Below, one piece after another: positions 9,036-17,520 of a stretch of 23,255 nt of DNA. The first letter of the stretch is position 1. Every line of letters starts with the position of its first letter. Below the pieces are notes generated by a model. It did not search any database and had not been told where the DNA came from. It worked only from the letters and a program-made list of their open reading frames with translations. The DNA is from Chara braunii. Taxonomy: Eukaryota; Streptophyta; Charophyceae; Charales; Characeae. The DNA is taken from NCBI GenBank assembly GCA_003427395.1, contig BFEA01000081.1:2249651-2272905 (forward strand), in the 5' to 3' direction. The position numbers and the translations under genes were made by a program.

Positions 9036-9329
9036 GACCGCCTAGCTTTGATGTAGGACCGTGAGGTAGGGAGGTGGTGCAGACGGGGTGGTTCGATCGG
9101 TAGGCGGCAGGAATTATTACGTGGTCCATGTCCATGGTCGTCGTGCGCGTGGTTTGTTGGTCGTTCGATCGGCGTCGTGATTGTCGTCGACGAGTTCACA
9201 TTATCGTTTTCATGTTGTTGATGGCTACCTGGTTCGCACAGTTGTGCGAAGTTCAAAGATTGGAAGAACCTTTTTTTTTGGCAATGTGTGTCGTCATCGT
9301 TGGGACTTTTTGTCTTTTATATATTGTTC
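9036..9329. other. Intergenic space between converging Harbinger genes
   Basis: No conserved protein is recognised. A short plus-strand frame from 9128 has hydrophobic stretches, but it runs into the antisense of the Myb-like gene and lacks support. Transcript ends of both genes should fall here. Confidence 0.4.
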
Positions 9330-10816
9330 CTAACTTGAAATCGTTTGTGATGAATGGTGTCGCGCGATGGGAAACATCAGTGCGCCATGGTGTTCCATGA
9401 CATCAGAGATGGACTCGAATGCGTGATGACGCGCGTCCATCCGGAACTTGAAGTTGTGCTCCTTCCTCTCTTCGTTCGTCGGCCTGAAAACATCTGGCCG
9501 CCCGCAGGCATTCTGAAACCTCTAAATTTTCTTGTAGTTCTGGAACAGATTGTCCCACTTCTTCATGCAGCCGTCAGCGTCCTTCAGCCTCCCCGCATTC
9601 GCCATCCGCTTCGACATGTCCTCCCACTTCCATTCTTTCGTCTTCATCCACCCGTAATTGTGAGACAAGCCAGCGATGTGCATATCTTGCTCCCGCTTGC
9701 ATCGCACCAGGAGCATTTGGTCTTCTGCAGACCAGTACGTCGGAGACTTCCCGGCGCCGTCACTTATGCCACCTCTGCCTCCACGGCCAACGGATCGACC
9801 ACGGACACCACCTCTACCGCGTCCTCTCCCCCTCCCAGCCGTCTTCCCCAAAGGCAGAATTGGAACGTCGTCGTCGTCGTCCCCCGCTTCCATGTCTTCC
9901 CTCATGCCTTCGTCTGTGTCGTCACCGAATCCAACGTCCTCTTCGCCTCCATCGTTGTGTGCCCGCATGTTCGACACTCCACGTGTTATGTTGTCCACAG
10001 TGGGTCGTGGACGTACCGGCGCTCTACACGTTCCCTCCTCCCTCACTCTGGATTCGATCGGTGTCGTGCACGCAGGCATCACCGAACGTGCACCGCCCCT
10101 GCGCAGGGGCCCTGCTGCCACCCCGGGGGTGCGGGCCAGGTCGGTGTCAATCGATCGACGGACGGAGCAGTCGATCCATGCTGCCATCCCGCTGGCGATG
10201 GCCCGACTGCGCCAGTCAGGGGTGCAGCGCAACGAAGTGTGGACTGCTCCATATGCAGACTTCCACCATGCTCAACGCCACGTGCCGAACGATCTCCGTC
10301 GATGATGAACGTACGGCTCGCCTCCCTGCCGCTGCCAGAACACAACCCGAACCTCAGATCAACTCCTCCGCCGTCGTCGTCCCGCAAGCCTTGATGCAGC
10401 AATGATGTGAACTCGCCCCCTTCGTCGGGGGCCGACCCGCCTGCACGCACCATCTGCGACCACAACTGAGTCGAGCCGCTAGCGAGAGGCAACGTCGAAA
10501 GTTCTTCCTTCTTCGGCTCCTCGTCCGACGGGGGCAATGGCGTGTCCCACGACTCCAGATGGGTGTACATGGACGGGTCGTACCGCCTTCGAGGCTCCGC
10601 CGCAGAAGATCGAACTCCTCCCTGACCTGCGGCAGCAGCCGGTCGTGCCTGCATGCCCGCCATTAGACGTTCGCCTGCCGCCCGTCTCGTCGAAGCCCTC
10701 CTCTTGCATTGTTGTTTCCACGACCGCCAAGAAAAACACACGTGGAGGAAGACGACAATCAGGAAGACGACGACAGCGAGTACCAGCAGAGGCAATCTCC
10801 TCCGCACGTCAGCCAT
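9330..10816 (-). pseudogene. Harbinger Myb/SANT-like partner gene, broken
   Basis: This reads leftward from ATG 10816. The first part begins MADVRRR, then has a strong hydrophobic segment at about residues 8-28 (LPLLVLAVVVFLIVVFLHV), a basic stretch and a long low-complexity region. It must change frame near 10096-10130 (equivalent to loss of one base) to stay homologous; the second frame is acidic, then RG-rich (GRGRGRGRGGVRGRSVGRG), then a trihelix/Myb_DNA-bind_4 domain (YWSAEDQMLLVRCKREQD, WKWEDMSKRM, CMKKWDNLFQNYKK). A TAG at 9522-9524 then interrupts it, but the same frame continues to 9330 with RFQNACGRPDVFRPTNEERK, the usual continuation of this family. In Harbinger systems such partners bind the ends and carry the nuclease into the nucleus. 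One frameshift plus one stop make this copy non-functional unless they are sequencing errors. Confidence 0.8.
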
Positions 10817-11162
10817 GAAATTCACCTCTGCAGCCGCCCTCGCACGTGACCACTGCAGATCTGTGTTCCGACATGCCCGGGACAGGGGCGCTCGACCTTC
10901 ATATGAGGACAACCACCACAGAAGACGACGAACACGCCCGGTTTCCGTTTGAAATTCGACCGTTGCAATCCGCGCTGCCCAAAGCGGCTCCGTTTGCCGT
11001 CCTGCGCACGTCGACGTCCCGTTCCGCATCTCGCCCGCGACCCAACTGTCCAGTACGGGCAACCACCCGCCGACGCTCGGTCCTCCGCGCTCCACCCCCT
11101 CTGCCAACGGCTACCGTGCATGGCCGTTGCCCGCGTCAAGCCGCAGAAAACCTCCGATGTCC
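10817..11162 (-). other. Upstream region of the Myb-like gene
   Basis: The frame stays open up to an ATG at 11107, but the MADVRRR start at 10816 looks better because a signal-anchor-like segment follows it directly. I read 10817-11107 as leader or promoter, with low certainty. Confidence 0.35.
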
Positions 11163-11230
11163 GACCACCGACTCGACGGACCACTTCTGGACCACCGACT
11201 CGACGGACCACTTCTGGACCACCAACGACT
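11163..11230. repeat. 27-bp tandem repeat in Harbinger
   Basis: GACCACCGACTCGACGGACC begins at 11163 and 11190 with a 27-base period, with a partial third unit at 11217. A single diverged unit is kept in the small derivative near 16440-16480. Confidence 0.9.
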
Positions 11231-11277
11231 GTCGATGGTGCCATGCACGCGACGCAACGACTCCGTGAAACACGGGA

Positions 11278-11467
11278 ATCCTAAATTTTTCAGTAGGTCG
11301 GGGGCTACTGGAAAATTTAGGACGATGTTGCCTGGGGAATCCTAAATCTTTTAGGACTCGTCGTAATGCCGTTTTCACATTTTCGATCTCCGATTTCATT
11401 TTAGGACTGTGTGCAACGAGGACGCAATCCTAAAAACAGGCATTTTTAGGAGTGTCTAACGAGACCC
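11278..11467. repeat. Right CCTAAA/TTTAGG array and inverted end
   Basis: About seven CCTAAA/TTTAGG motifs in both orientations precede the terminal repeat AGGAGTGTCTAACGAGACCC. The layout mirrors the left end and is shared with 16535-16725. Confidence 0.75.
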
Positions 11468-11747
11468 TTATTGGGAATTTTTTTGAGAAGCTTCTTTGAG
11501 ACAACAGAGTCCGGGTTAAATTGTGAGGTCCCCGGCCTCTTTTGAACTTCTTTTATTTGAAATAAGGGTGACCAACTTCTCAAAAAAAGAAAAAAAAGAA
11601 ATGCAGACTGATGAGTTCTTTAAAATTTTGTTCTTCTTGTTTTGAAAGAGCCACGCCCTAAATAGAAGAAAAATTATCTTTTTTTCTAACCTGCTGGCCC
11701 TTGACAATAATTCGGAATTGTCACTTTTTTTTTTTTTTTTTCCATAT

Positions 11748-12029
11748 NNNNNNNNNNNNNNNNNNNNNNNNNNNNNNNNNNNNNNNNNNNNNNNNNNNNN
11801 NNNNNNNNNNNNNNNNNNNNNNNNNNNNNNNNNNNNNNNNNNNNNNNNNNNNNNNNNNNNNNNNNNNNNNNNNNNNNNNNNNNNNNNNNNNNNNNNNNNN
11901 NNNNNNNNNNNNNNNNNNNNNNNNNNNNNNNNNNNNNNNNNNNNNNNNNNNNNNNNNNNNNNNNNNNNNNNNNNNNNNNNNNNNNNNNNNNNNNNNNNNN
12001 NNNNNNNNNNNNNNNNNNNNNNNNNNNNN
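11748..12029. other. Assembly gap (282 N)
   Basis: The gap follows a T17 tract at 11725-11741, a likely cause of the break. The flanks 11471-11747 and 12030-12421 show no gene; the latter has a weak repeat (AACCTTGAAGCACAGAA and AACCTTGCAGCACAGAA). Confidence 0.99.
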
Positions 12030-12421
12030 GGGACCTCACAGTTCTACCCGGTGTTAACGAAATGAAGCCTGCTGGAAACCGGGTCCAGCGTCCCACGACC
12101 GCCCAGTCTCAATAGGACAAACTCCTCAAGCTAACCTTGAAGCACAGAAAAAGGCGGCTGAACTAATCGATAATAAACCTCTCCAGTCCTTCAGCCTATA
12201 ACATGATAACCTTGCAGCACAGAAGAAGAAGTGCAACGCCGGCATGTTTCTAACGCCGAAACACTATTGGCAGAGAACTACAAGTTATAATCTGTAGAAT
12301 TCAAAAAGGCGCAAGGCAATTCACACAGAATTTTACGTCTCCCAGAAATAGAGAACAATCCTACAGCAGTTAATTAATCACACCTGCAAAGGTAACCCTA
12401 TTACCCTCCCTATTCCACTAC

Positions 12422-13010
12422 CCTGCAAGAAGCCTGATCTGCCATGACGGGTTTCCCACCACGCACCCTTGGACCTTCATAGTTTTAGCGGACACAATGG
12501 GTACAGCTCAAGTTTGCTCCTCACCGGTTCTCTCATAGCATCTAACCAATAGCGTTCCCACCGCCTCTTGATACCTTCATAGGCTCATAGTGCTCAAGAT
12601 GGCGCCGCTATCAGAAATTCCCTGGGTTTCACCCTGACTATAGTGCCGATTGCTTTGTTCCCACATTCATTAACTGCTGTACCGAGCTACCCTTTCTCCT
12701 ACTCTGTTCCCACATCCTGCAAAGAGCCTGAGCTGCCATGACGGGTTTCCCACCACGTACCCTTGGTCCTTCGTGGTTTAGCGGACACAATGGGTACAAC
12801 TCAAGTTTGCTCTTCACCGGTTATCTCGTGCCTCCAGTAACGTTCCCACCGCCCTTTGCTACACTCCCACTGCTCAAGGTGACGCTGCTACTAGCAATTC
12901 CACGAGTATCACAGTTCTATCACCAGATTACCTTCATTTCCAATCATAGGCCACCGTACCCCCTTCTCACAAAGCTACCAAAAACCATACTAATAACAAC
13001 GGCCACAAAT
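12422..13010. repeat. Two-unit diverged tandem repeat, ~294 bp period
   Basis: CTGCCATGACGGGTTTCCCA, CACAATGGGTACA, CTCAAGTTTGCTC and GTTCCCACCGCC occur in the same order in units starting at 12422 and 12716. The sequence 13011-13700 is AT-rich without a recognisable gene; two ambiguous bases lie at 13390 and 13470, near a short ATAATGGC repeat. Confidence 0.8.
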
Positions 13011-13700
13011 AGAAGGCCAAGACAATTCCCATGCTAACCCTAACAACTATTCCACAAACGAACTCAATTAACCCAATTTAAAACATACCAACTTTAAGCT
13101 AAACATAATAATATTGTCTCCAGAATTAACAATTAAAGAACAACCAATCCAGATTTTAACATATTAATCTACGAAGAGGAAGAATTGCAAGACCCAACTA
13201 TGGCAGTACACCATTTAGCCCAACTAATTTCTTAGAATTTTCCAGATATTGCCATGAACATATCAGGCAAAATACCCTGAGAAGGTCACCAACCACAGAA
13301 ACGGTCTGCAAAATACCAACAGCAAAAACTATCCTAATGAACAAACAGAACCCAAACCAATTTCGAAAATCTGCAAATACCAAACAACANCATCAATTAA
13401 AAATCCACTATCCTATGGATAATGACTCGCGATAATCTCATAATGGCACGCGATACTGTCATAATGGCCNACGAGTCTATTACATTATATAGCCTATAGG
13501 CAAAATCTAAACTGCTCTATAGTCTTGACCAAATATTAGGGCGAGAATAGAAAGTCTCTGACGTAGTCCATACTATACCTAGCCAAGCTCGGAAACTAAT
13601 AATACGATTATGCAGAAATTTGGAAACACCACACCGAGCGAGCAATACTAGACCAACAAAACACAACATTCCGAAGATCTACTGTGTGTGCCACCTTGCA

Positions 13701-14320
13701 AGAAAGGTAGGTCAAAGGAGACTTGCTCAGATTGTCTTGCGCTTTAGATAAGTCCACCGAGACTTATTGTGGCCCTGGAATCTGCCGAAGCGCTGCCACC
13801 TACCACTGCGTCCAACTGCGTCCAGATGCGCCGCTCCGCCATCCGTGCTGTCTTCTTGACCGAGGCAATCCAAAACAACGTGTCCTGAGTGTCCCACGCC
13901 CGGCCATTGGGTGTTGAGAAAGGAGCCCCCCCTTTCGAGCAAAAGGCTTAAGGGGAGGACGGCTCCTCTGGTATCTCGATCGTGATAGGTCTGTAGGTCA
14001 TTATAGATGTCAGGTACAGAGTAAGGAGCTACCAGGATACCATGGCGTAAGAGTGCAAGGCACTCTCTCCCCACTCAAGGGCAAGGCTACGCCAGGGCAC
14101 TGTCGCCATCACACAGCTATGGTGCCTGGCAGGGTAGGCGTCACGTAGAAAAGATAGGAACCCGAAACGCACACGCCACACCTACGCAGCCGCGACTACC
14201 GACGACCGGGCGCCGCCACCGCTGCTGGCGTCGCTGCGTTAACGCACATTCGTGCGACCTCGTACGACATTTGGCTGCCAGTGTTCTGGTTAAAAAAAAA
14301 AAGAGAGAAAAGAATTGTGG
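13701..14320. other. No supported gene
   Basis: A 115-residue minus-strand frame (13727-14074) is open but has no family features I recognise. It could be a decayed element fragment. Confidence 0.4.
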
Positions 14321-14362
14321 CATTTTACTTGTCCACTCTCAGCGGAGTTGGAACTCAGGTCT

Positions 14363-14594
14363 AATACGTTTCTCGGCCTTTTGGTTGGCTAAGATCACGG
14401 GACTCTCTCCACTACTCTCGACATGCACACAAGAGACAAAAAATATGGGGGTGTATCTTTCCATGTTCTAGCGGAAGATTCACTCTCGTTTTGCACATTT
14501 TGAGAGTTGTGGAGCGAGCCCCCCACCCCAGTGTAGTATCTGTTCTGATCAGTTTAATATCTCGTCGGGCGCTAAAAAAAAAAAAAATAAAAAA
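14363..14594 (+). pseudogene. U2 snRNA retropseudogene with poly-A tail
   Basis: Bases 14364-14397 match the 5' end of U2 (ATACGTTTCTCGGCCTTTTGG, then CTAAGATCA, given as separate pieces) with one change and a TTGG duplication. Bases 14530-14562 continue U2 (AGTGTAGTATCTG, ATCAGTTTAATATCT) with one change, including the branch-site-pairing GTAGTA at 14533-14538. An A-rich tail follows (14574-14594). An 11-bp duplication flanks it: AACTCAGGTCT (14352-14362) and AATTCAGGTCT (14595-14605). Tail plus duplication indicates LINE-type retrotransposition of a 3'-truncated U2 RNA. Bases 14399-14523 are a later foldback insertion. Confidence 0.85.
14399..14523 (-). mobile_element. ~120-bp foldback element inserted in U2 copy
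   Basis: Ends GGGACTCTCTCCACTACTCT and GGGGGCTCGCTCCACAACTC (read inward) form imperfect inverted repeats. The minus-strand core AGAGTGAATCTTCCGCTAGA matches the copies at 18803 and 19195. A CAC at both sides (14396-14398, 14524-14526) may be a 3-bp target duplication. Confidence 0.7.
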
Positions 14595-14765
14595 AATTCA
14601 GGTCTGTATTTCGCCAGTTCAGCGGTGTACCAGCTGAGCTAGTAGTGCCGTTTGGTAGCCCTGGGTTTGAATTCCAATGGAATCTGATGAGTGACAATAA
14701 CTCTGAATGTACCTGGGGCTGGTCAGTTCGTTGCTGGTATTTCAAGGCCATCGACCTCCCTTCGC

Positions 14766-14808
14766 CCCCCCCCCCCCACCCCCCCCCCCTTCCCCCCCCA
14801 CCCCTCCC
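14766..14808. repeat. C-rich tract
   Basis: Runs of C are broken by A and T. No gene is linked to it. Confidence 0.9.
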
Positions 14809-14906
14809 TTTAGGCTAAAGAAAATCAACGCGCAGTCCTCTGGTCCACTGCGTGGTACAAGACTACCAGGAAGTCGTAGATGCGACTGGTCCACTTGTTC
14901 GCGTGT

Positions 14907-15040
14907 CTGTTTTTTCAGAGATAATGATGTCTTTTGATGATACGGCTTCTTTGACCTTCGGTCGTGTGCTGTGCTGTTTTTTCAGAGATAATGATGTCTT
15001 TTCATGATACGGCTTCTTTGACCTTCGGTCGTGTGCTGTA
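14907..15040. repeat. 67-bp tandem duplication
   Basis: The unit starting CTGTTTTTTCAGAGATAATG is repeated at 14974 almost without change (TTTTGATGA versus TTTTCATGA), so the duplication is recent. Confidence 0.95.
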
Positions 15041-15110
15041 CCGCGTGCATTGTGCAGTCTTTGCTATCCTTTGCTATCCAGGCAGACGTGAGCTGGGAAC
15101 AACTCTGCAT

Positions 15111-15900
15111 TTTTTTAATTATTAGGGGTAACTACGGCGCAGTCACAAAAACAGTTTGTAATTGCAATTGAAACTGCGTTTTAGCAGGTTTTTTTTTTTA
15201 TAAACTCAATTATATTCCGAAGTCAAAGGTAACCGGGGCCGGGGTCCCCACAATTCAACCCGGATCGAGTCTCTGGCAGCATTAGCCAGTTTCGCTTTTT
15301 ACGGCACCATTTAGGAACCGGATGTCGTCATCATCTGAAAACTGAAGATCTCAGGAAAGAAAACTGAGACTCACATACTCTGGATCAGGCAATGCTGTCC
15401 AAAGCAGGTTGTATTATGGTGAATTATCGCAATTGAGCCCTAGTCCTACAAAGGAAGGTGTCCCATTATCCATTACTCTAACTACTACTAACCAACTATA
15501 GTTACGACTGGGGATATGGGTGAGGGAGTGAGCAGAAAGGCTAGGAATGGAATAGCAGACATGACGGAAGGAAAGGGACGGAGAAAGGGGGGGAGCCAGA
15601 TAGTGTGGATTGGGGGTTAGGGGTATGGGGAGGGGATTGGGTTGGGGAGGGAACTACAATTCTAATGCTAAACTAAACTTATGCAGGGCCTACTTCGGCC
15701 CGACCTCGAGCTTAAGACGCTCGGGGGGAACACTAGTTCCTTTCTGTTTCCTGGGTACTCTCCTCCCTGCCCTACCCGTGGGGCCTACCGTGACCGCCGA
15801 CTGGAACTGAGTGCCCTGGTTCTCCGTTTTAGCAGTTTAGTCAGGGCCCGAGTTTCAATTGCCGTTGAAACTCGGGCTTAGCAGTTCAATCAGGGCCCTC
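15111..15900 (+). repeat. AACTGC repeat, split by a retro-insertion
   Basis: Bases 15111-15187 and 15836-15900 join into one copy of the repeat seen on the minus strand at 17114-17285. Shared parts in order are ACTACGGCGCAG, CAGTTTGTAATTGCA, GAAACTGCGTTTTAGCAG, GTCAGGGCCCGAGTTTCAAT and AGCAGTTCA.TCAGG. The distal part holds a perfect 12-bp hairpin CCCGAGTTTCAA/TTGAAACTCGGG (15847-15876). Confidence 0.75.
15188..15824 (-). mobile_element. 637-bp poly-A retro-insertion
   Basis: A perfect 11-bp duplication CGTTTTAGCAG flanks it (15177-15187 and 15825-15835). On the minus strand it ends in about ten A residues after AATTGAGTTTAT. It interrupts a repeat whose undisturbed copy lies at 17114-17285. 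I see no reverse transcriptase or other coding region. It could be a LINE 3' end, a long SINE or a processed transcript. Confidence 0.75.
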
Positions 15901-15922
15901 CTCTACCCACGAACAGCAGATT

Positions 15923-15945
15923 CAAAAAAAAAAAAAAAAAAAAAC
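15923..15945. repeat. Poly-A tract
   Basis: A run of about 21 A follows the split repeat. It may be the tail of another retro-insertion, but no target duplication was found. Confidence 0.9.
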
Positions 15946-16009
15946 ATCCCTTATGCTGTGATTGCGGTCATATACAGGATGCTACAGTGTTTGTCGGGAA
16001 CTGAATGAA

Positions 16010-16072
16010 GCGAGGCACTTAGCTGCCTCGCGTGGAATCCACCCTGCCAGCCGCCCTGCCTGGCTGGCAGGG
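16010..16072. repeat. Two adjacent strong hairpins
   Basis: GCGAGGCA/TGCCTCGC (16010-16031) and CCCTGCCAGCC/GGCTGGCAGGG (16042-16072) are perfect stems of 8 and 11 bp, ten bases apart. No T tract follows. Confidence 0.8.
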
Positions 16073-16205
16073 GGCTACGAGGACCTCACAGAAGAAACAA
16101 AAAAGGAAAACGACCTGTTTCATGTTTCCTCACTTCCTGGCGAGATACATTCCTCAAAGCACTGGTGAGGTGAGGGCCTTCCCGACGTAGGTGGATTCGA
16201 AGTTC

Positions 16206-16725
16206 GGGTCTCGTTAGACACTCCTAAAAGAATCCTAAAATTTTTAGGACGAGTCCTAAAGGATTTTTAGGATTTCGTGTGGCGTGGTTACACGCAATCC
16301 TAAAAATCATCTTTTAGGATTCGTCCTAAAAGGTCTCCTGCGGCTGGTTTTCATATGCGTATACGCAGCCGCGTCCCCAATGTCCATCCATTCCTGCCAA
16401 CGTCCGTCCAATCCCCGCCAACGGCTACTGTTCGTGGGCGATGTCCAACCACTGACCCGATGGACTTTTTCTGCACCAGCAACTCCGTGTCTATGGTGCC
16501 ATGCGTGCGACGCAACGAGTCCGTGAAACACGGGAATCCTAAATTTTTCAGTAGGTCGGGGGCTACTGGAAAATTTAGGACAATTTTGCCTGCGGAATCC
16601 TAAATCCTTTAGGACTTGTCCTAACGCTGTTTTCACATTTTCGATCTAAAAATTGGATTTAGGATTGCGTGCAACCAAGACGCAATCCTAAAAACAGGCA
16701 CTTTTAGGAGTGTCTAACGAGACCC
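16206..16725. mobile_element. Harbinger-derived MITE (520 bp)
   Basis: It is flanked by TTC (16203-16205 and 16726-16728), a variant of the Harbinger TTA. Its ends are perfect inverted repeats of about 25 bp (GGGTCTCGTTAGACACTCCT...). The left ~190 bp match 7088-7275 and the right ~310 bp match the last part of the full-length element, including GTAGGTCGGGGGCTACTGGA. It has no coding capacity and is an internal-deletion derivative of the 7088-11467 family. Confidence 0.93.
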
Positions 16726-16870
16726 TTCCTCGCTTCTTTACTTTTTTATTTCTTCTTTTTCTTTTTTGTTTTCTTTGGCCTCCATCCCTGCCCCGAGCCC
16801 CCGACTTCTTTGGAGTAGGCAACTCTTGAGACTTCGCTTTTGGCTGTGGAGGGCAGTGCCTGCGAATCTC

Positions 16871-16976
16871 GGGTGTGGCCGAGACATCTCGGCCCTGGCC
16901 AATCTGGGGTGTGGCCGAGACATCTCGGCCGCGGCCAGTCTGGGGTGTGGCCGAGACATCTCGGCCGTGGCCCAAC
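16871..16976. repeat. 36-bp palindromic tandem repeat, three units
   Basis: GGGTGTGGCCGAGACATCTC begins at 16871, 16907 and 16943. Each unit contains the dyad CCGAGACATCTCGG. The same module occurs inside the Mutator-like element at 5615-5740. An ambiguous base follows at 16977. Confidence 0.95.
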
Positions 16977-17030
16977 NAAAAAAAAAAAGGAAAAAAGTGT
17001 CCTTCGGAAAAAGAGTAAAAATTGGAACAA

Positions 17031-17097
<67 letters not shown>
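17031..17097. repeat. Long poly-A tract (about 67 A)
   Basis: The run is nearly uninterrupted. Its length is likely to be unreliable in assembly. Short lysine- or phenylalanine-rich frames here are artefacts. Confidence 0.95.
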
Positions 17098-17098
<1 letters not shown>

Positions 17099-17113
17099 GA
17101 AGAAAGAAAGAAA

Positions 17114-17285
17114 CGGCCATGTGCCTGACTGAACTGCTAGAAAAAGCCAGTCCGAGTTTCAAACTGCAAAAAAGCAGTTTCAAATGCAATTGAAACTCGG
17201 GCCCTGACGAAACTGCTAAAACGCAGTTTCAAATGCAATTACAAACTGTAACCCTGTCTGCGCCGTAGTTTTCTCTAATTATTAT
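17114..17285 (-). repeat. AACTGC repeat, uninterrupted copy
   Basis: This is the reverse-orientation counterpart of 15111-15187 plus 15836-15900. It contains the dyad CCGAGTTTCAA...TTGAAACTCGG with an inner ACTGC/GCAGT stem. Confidence 0.75.
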
Positions 17286-17363
17286 TATTAATTTTTAAAG
17301 AATAATAAGCATTAATTCGTTCCAACAGAAGGTGGAGGTCGGGAACCTCACGATTCAAACTGG

Positions 17364-17520
17364 GGAGCGATTGGATAAATAATAAATATCCTGAATCTGG
17401 ACGTGTTTTAAGCAGAGATGCAGAAAAGCAGTTCCGTAGCGACATTCTGCAACTTTCTATAAACAAGTCCAGATTCAGGCCTTCAATCCAATCCTCTTTG
17501 CTAGTGGGACCTCGCCCCGG
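17364..17520. repeat. Second copy of the GTCCCACTAG foldback family
   Basis: The right end CAATCCAATCCTCTTTGCTA then GTGGGACCTCG matches the right end of the 4291-4457 element. An inner pair TCCTGAATCTGGACGTGTT/AACAAGTCCAGATTCAGG remains. The left arm is reduced to GATTGGAT. Confidence 0.6.

Larger units (their letters stand above)
7088..11467. mobile_element. Full-length PIF/Harbinger transposon
   Basis: The 4,380-bp element is flanked by TTA (7085-7087 and 11468-11470), the usual Harbinger target duplication. Its ends are inverted repeats of about 24 bp, GGGTCTTGTTAGACACTCCT at the left and GGGTCTCGTTAGACACTCCT at the right (read inward). It carries the two genes expected of an autonomous Harbinger, a DDE nuclease on the plus strand and a Myb-like partner on the minus strand, converging at about 9.0-9.3 kb. 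Both genes carry breaks, so this copy is probably recently dead. The 520-bp copy at 16206-16725 shares both ends. Confidence 0.95.
14330..14650 (-). repeat. tRNA-like (SINE-like) sequence, split by an insertion
   Basis: On the minus strand TAGCTCAGCTGGTACACC (14624-14641) matches the tRNA D-arm/A-box pattern, and GAGTTCCAACTCC (14344-14356) resembles a B box. When the inserted U2 copy and one target duplication are removed, the two boxes lie at roughly tRNA spacing. The anticodon and acceptor stems are poor, so a tRNA-derived SINE or old tRNA relic is likelier than a working tRNA. Confidence 0.45.

Noticed and set aside
7713-9521. Reassigned stop codons (TGA and TAG read as amino acids)
   Set aside because: Two different stops occur once each, both explicable by C-to-T change, while other frames end normally at TAA and TGA. 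A variant code is not needed.
9354-10394. Long plus-strand open frame (346 codons) in the Harbinger element
   Set aside because: It is antisense to the Myb-like gene, whose minus-strand frames carry the recognisable domain. The high GC content keeps several frames open.
13727-14074. 115-codon minus-strand frame
   Set aside because: I could not see any motif, domain or homologous repeat that supports coding.
14398-14529. Possible spliceosomal intron inside a U2 gene
   Set aside because: Introns in snRNA genes are known in some fungi, but this insert lacks GT...AG ends and has inverted repeats shared with other foldbacks. The U2 copy also has a poly-A tail and target duplication.
16185-16210. 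TTCGAA-containing T-arm of a tRNA gene
   Set aside because: No matching A box or stems lie at the right distance, and the MITE cuts directly after it.
16746-17193. Frames of poly-lysine or poly-phenylalanine
   Set aside because: They come from the poly-A tract and the 36-bp tandem repeat.
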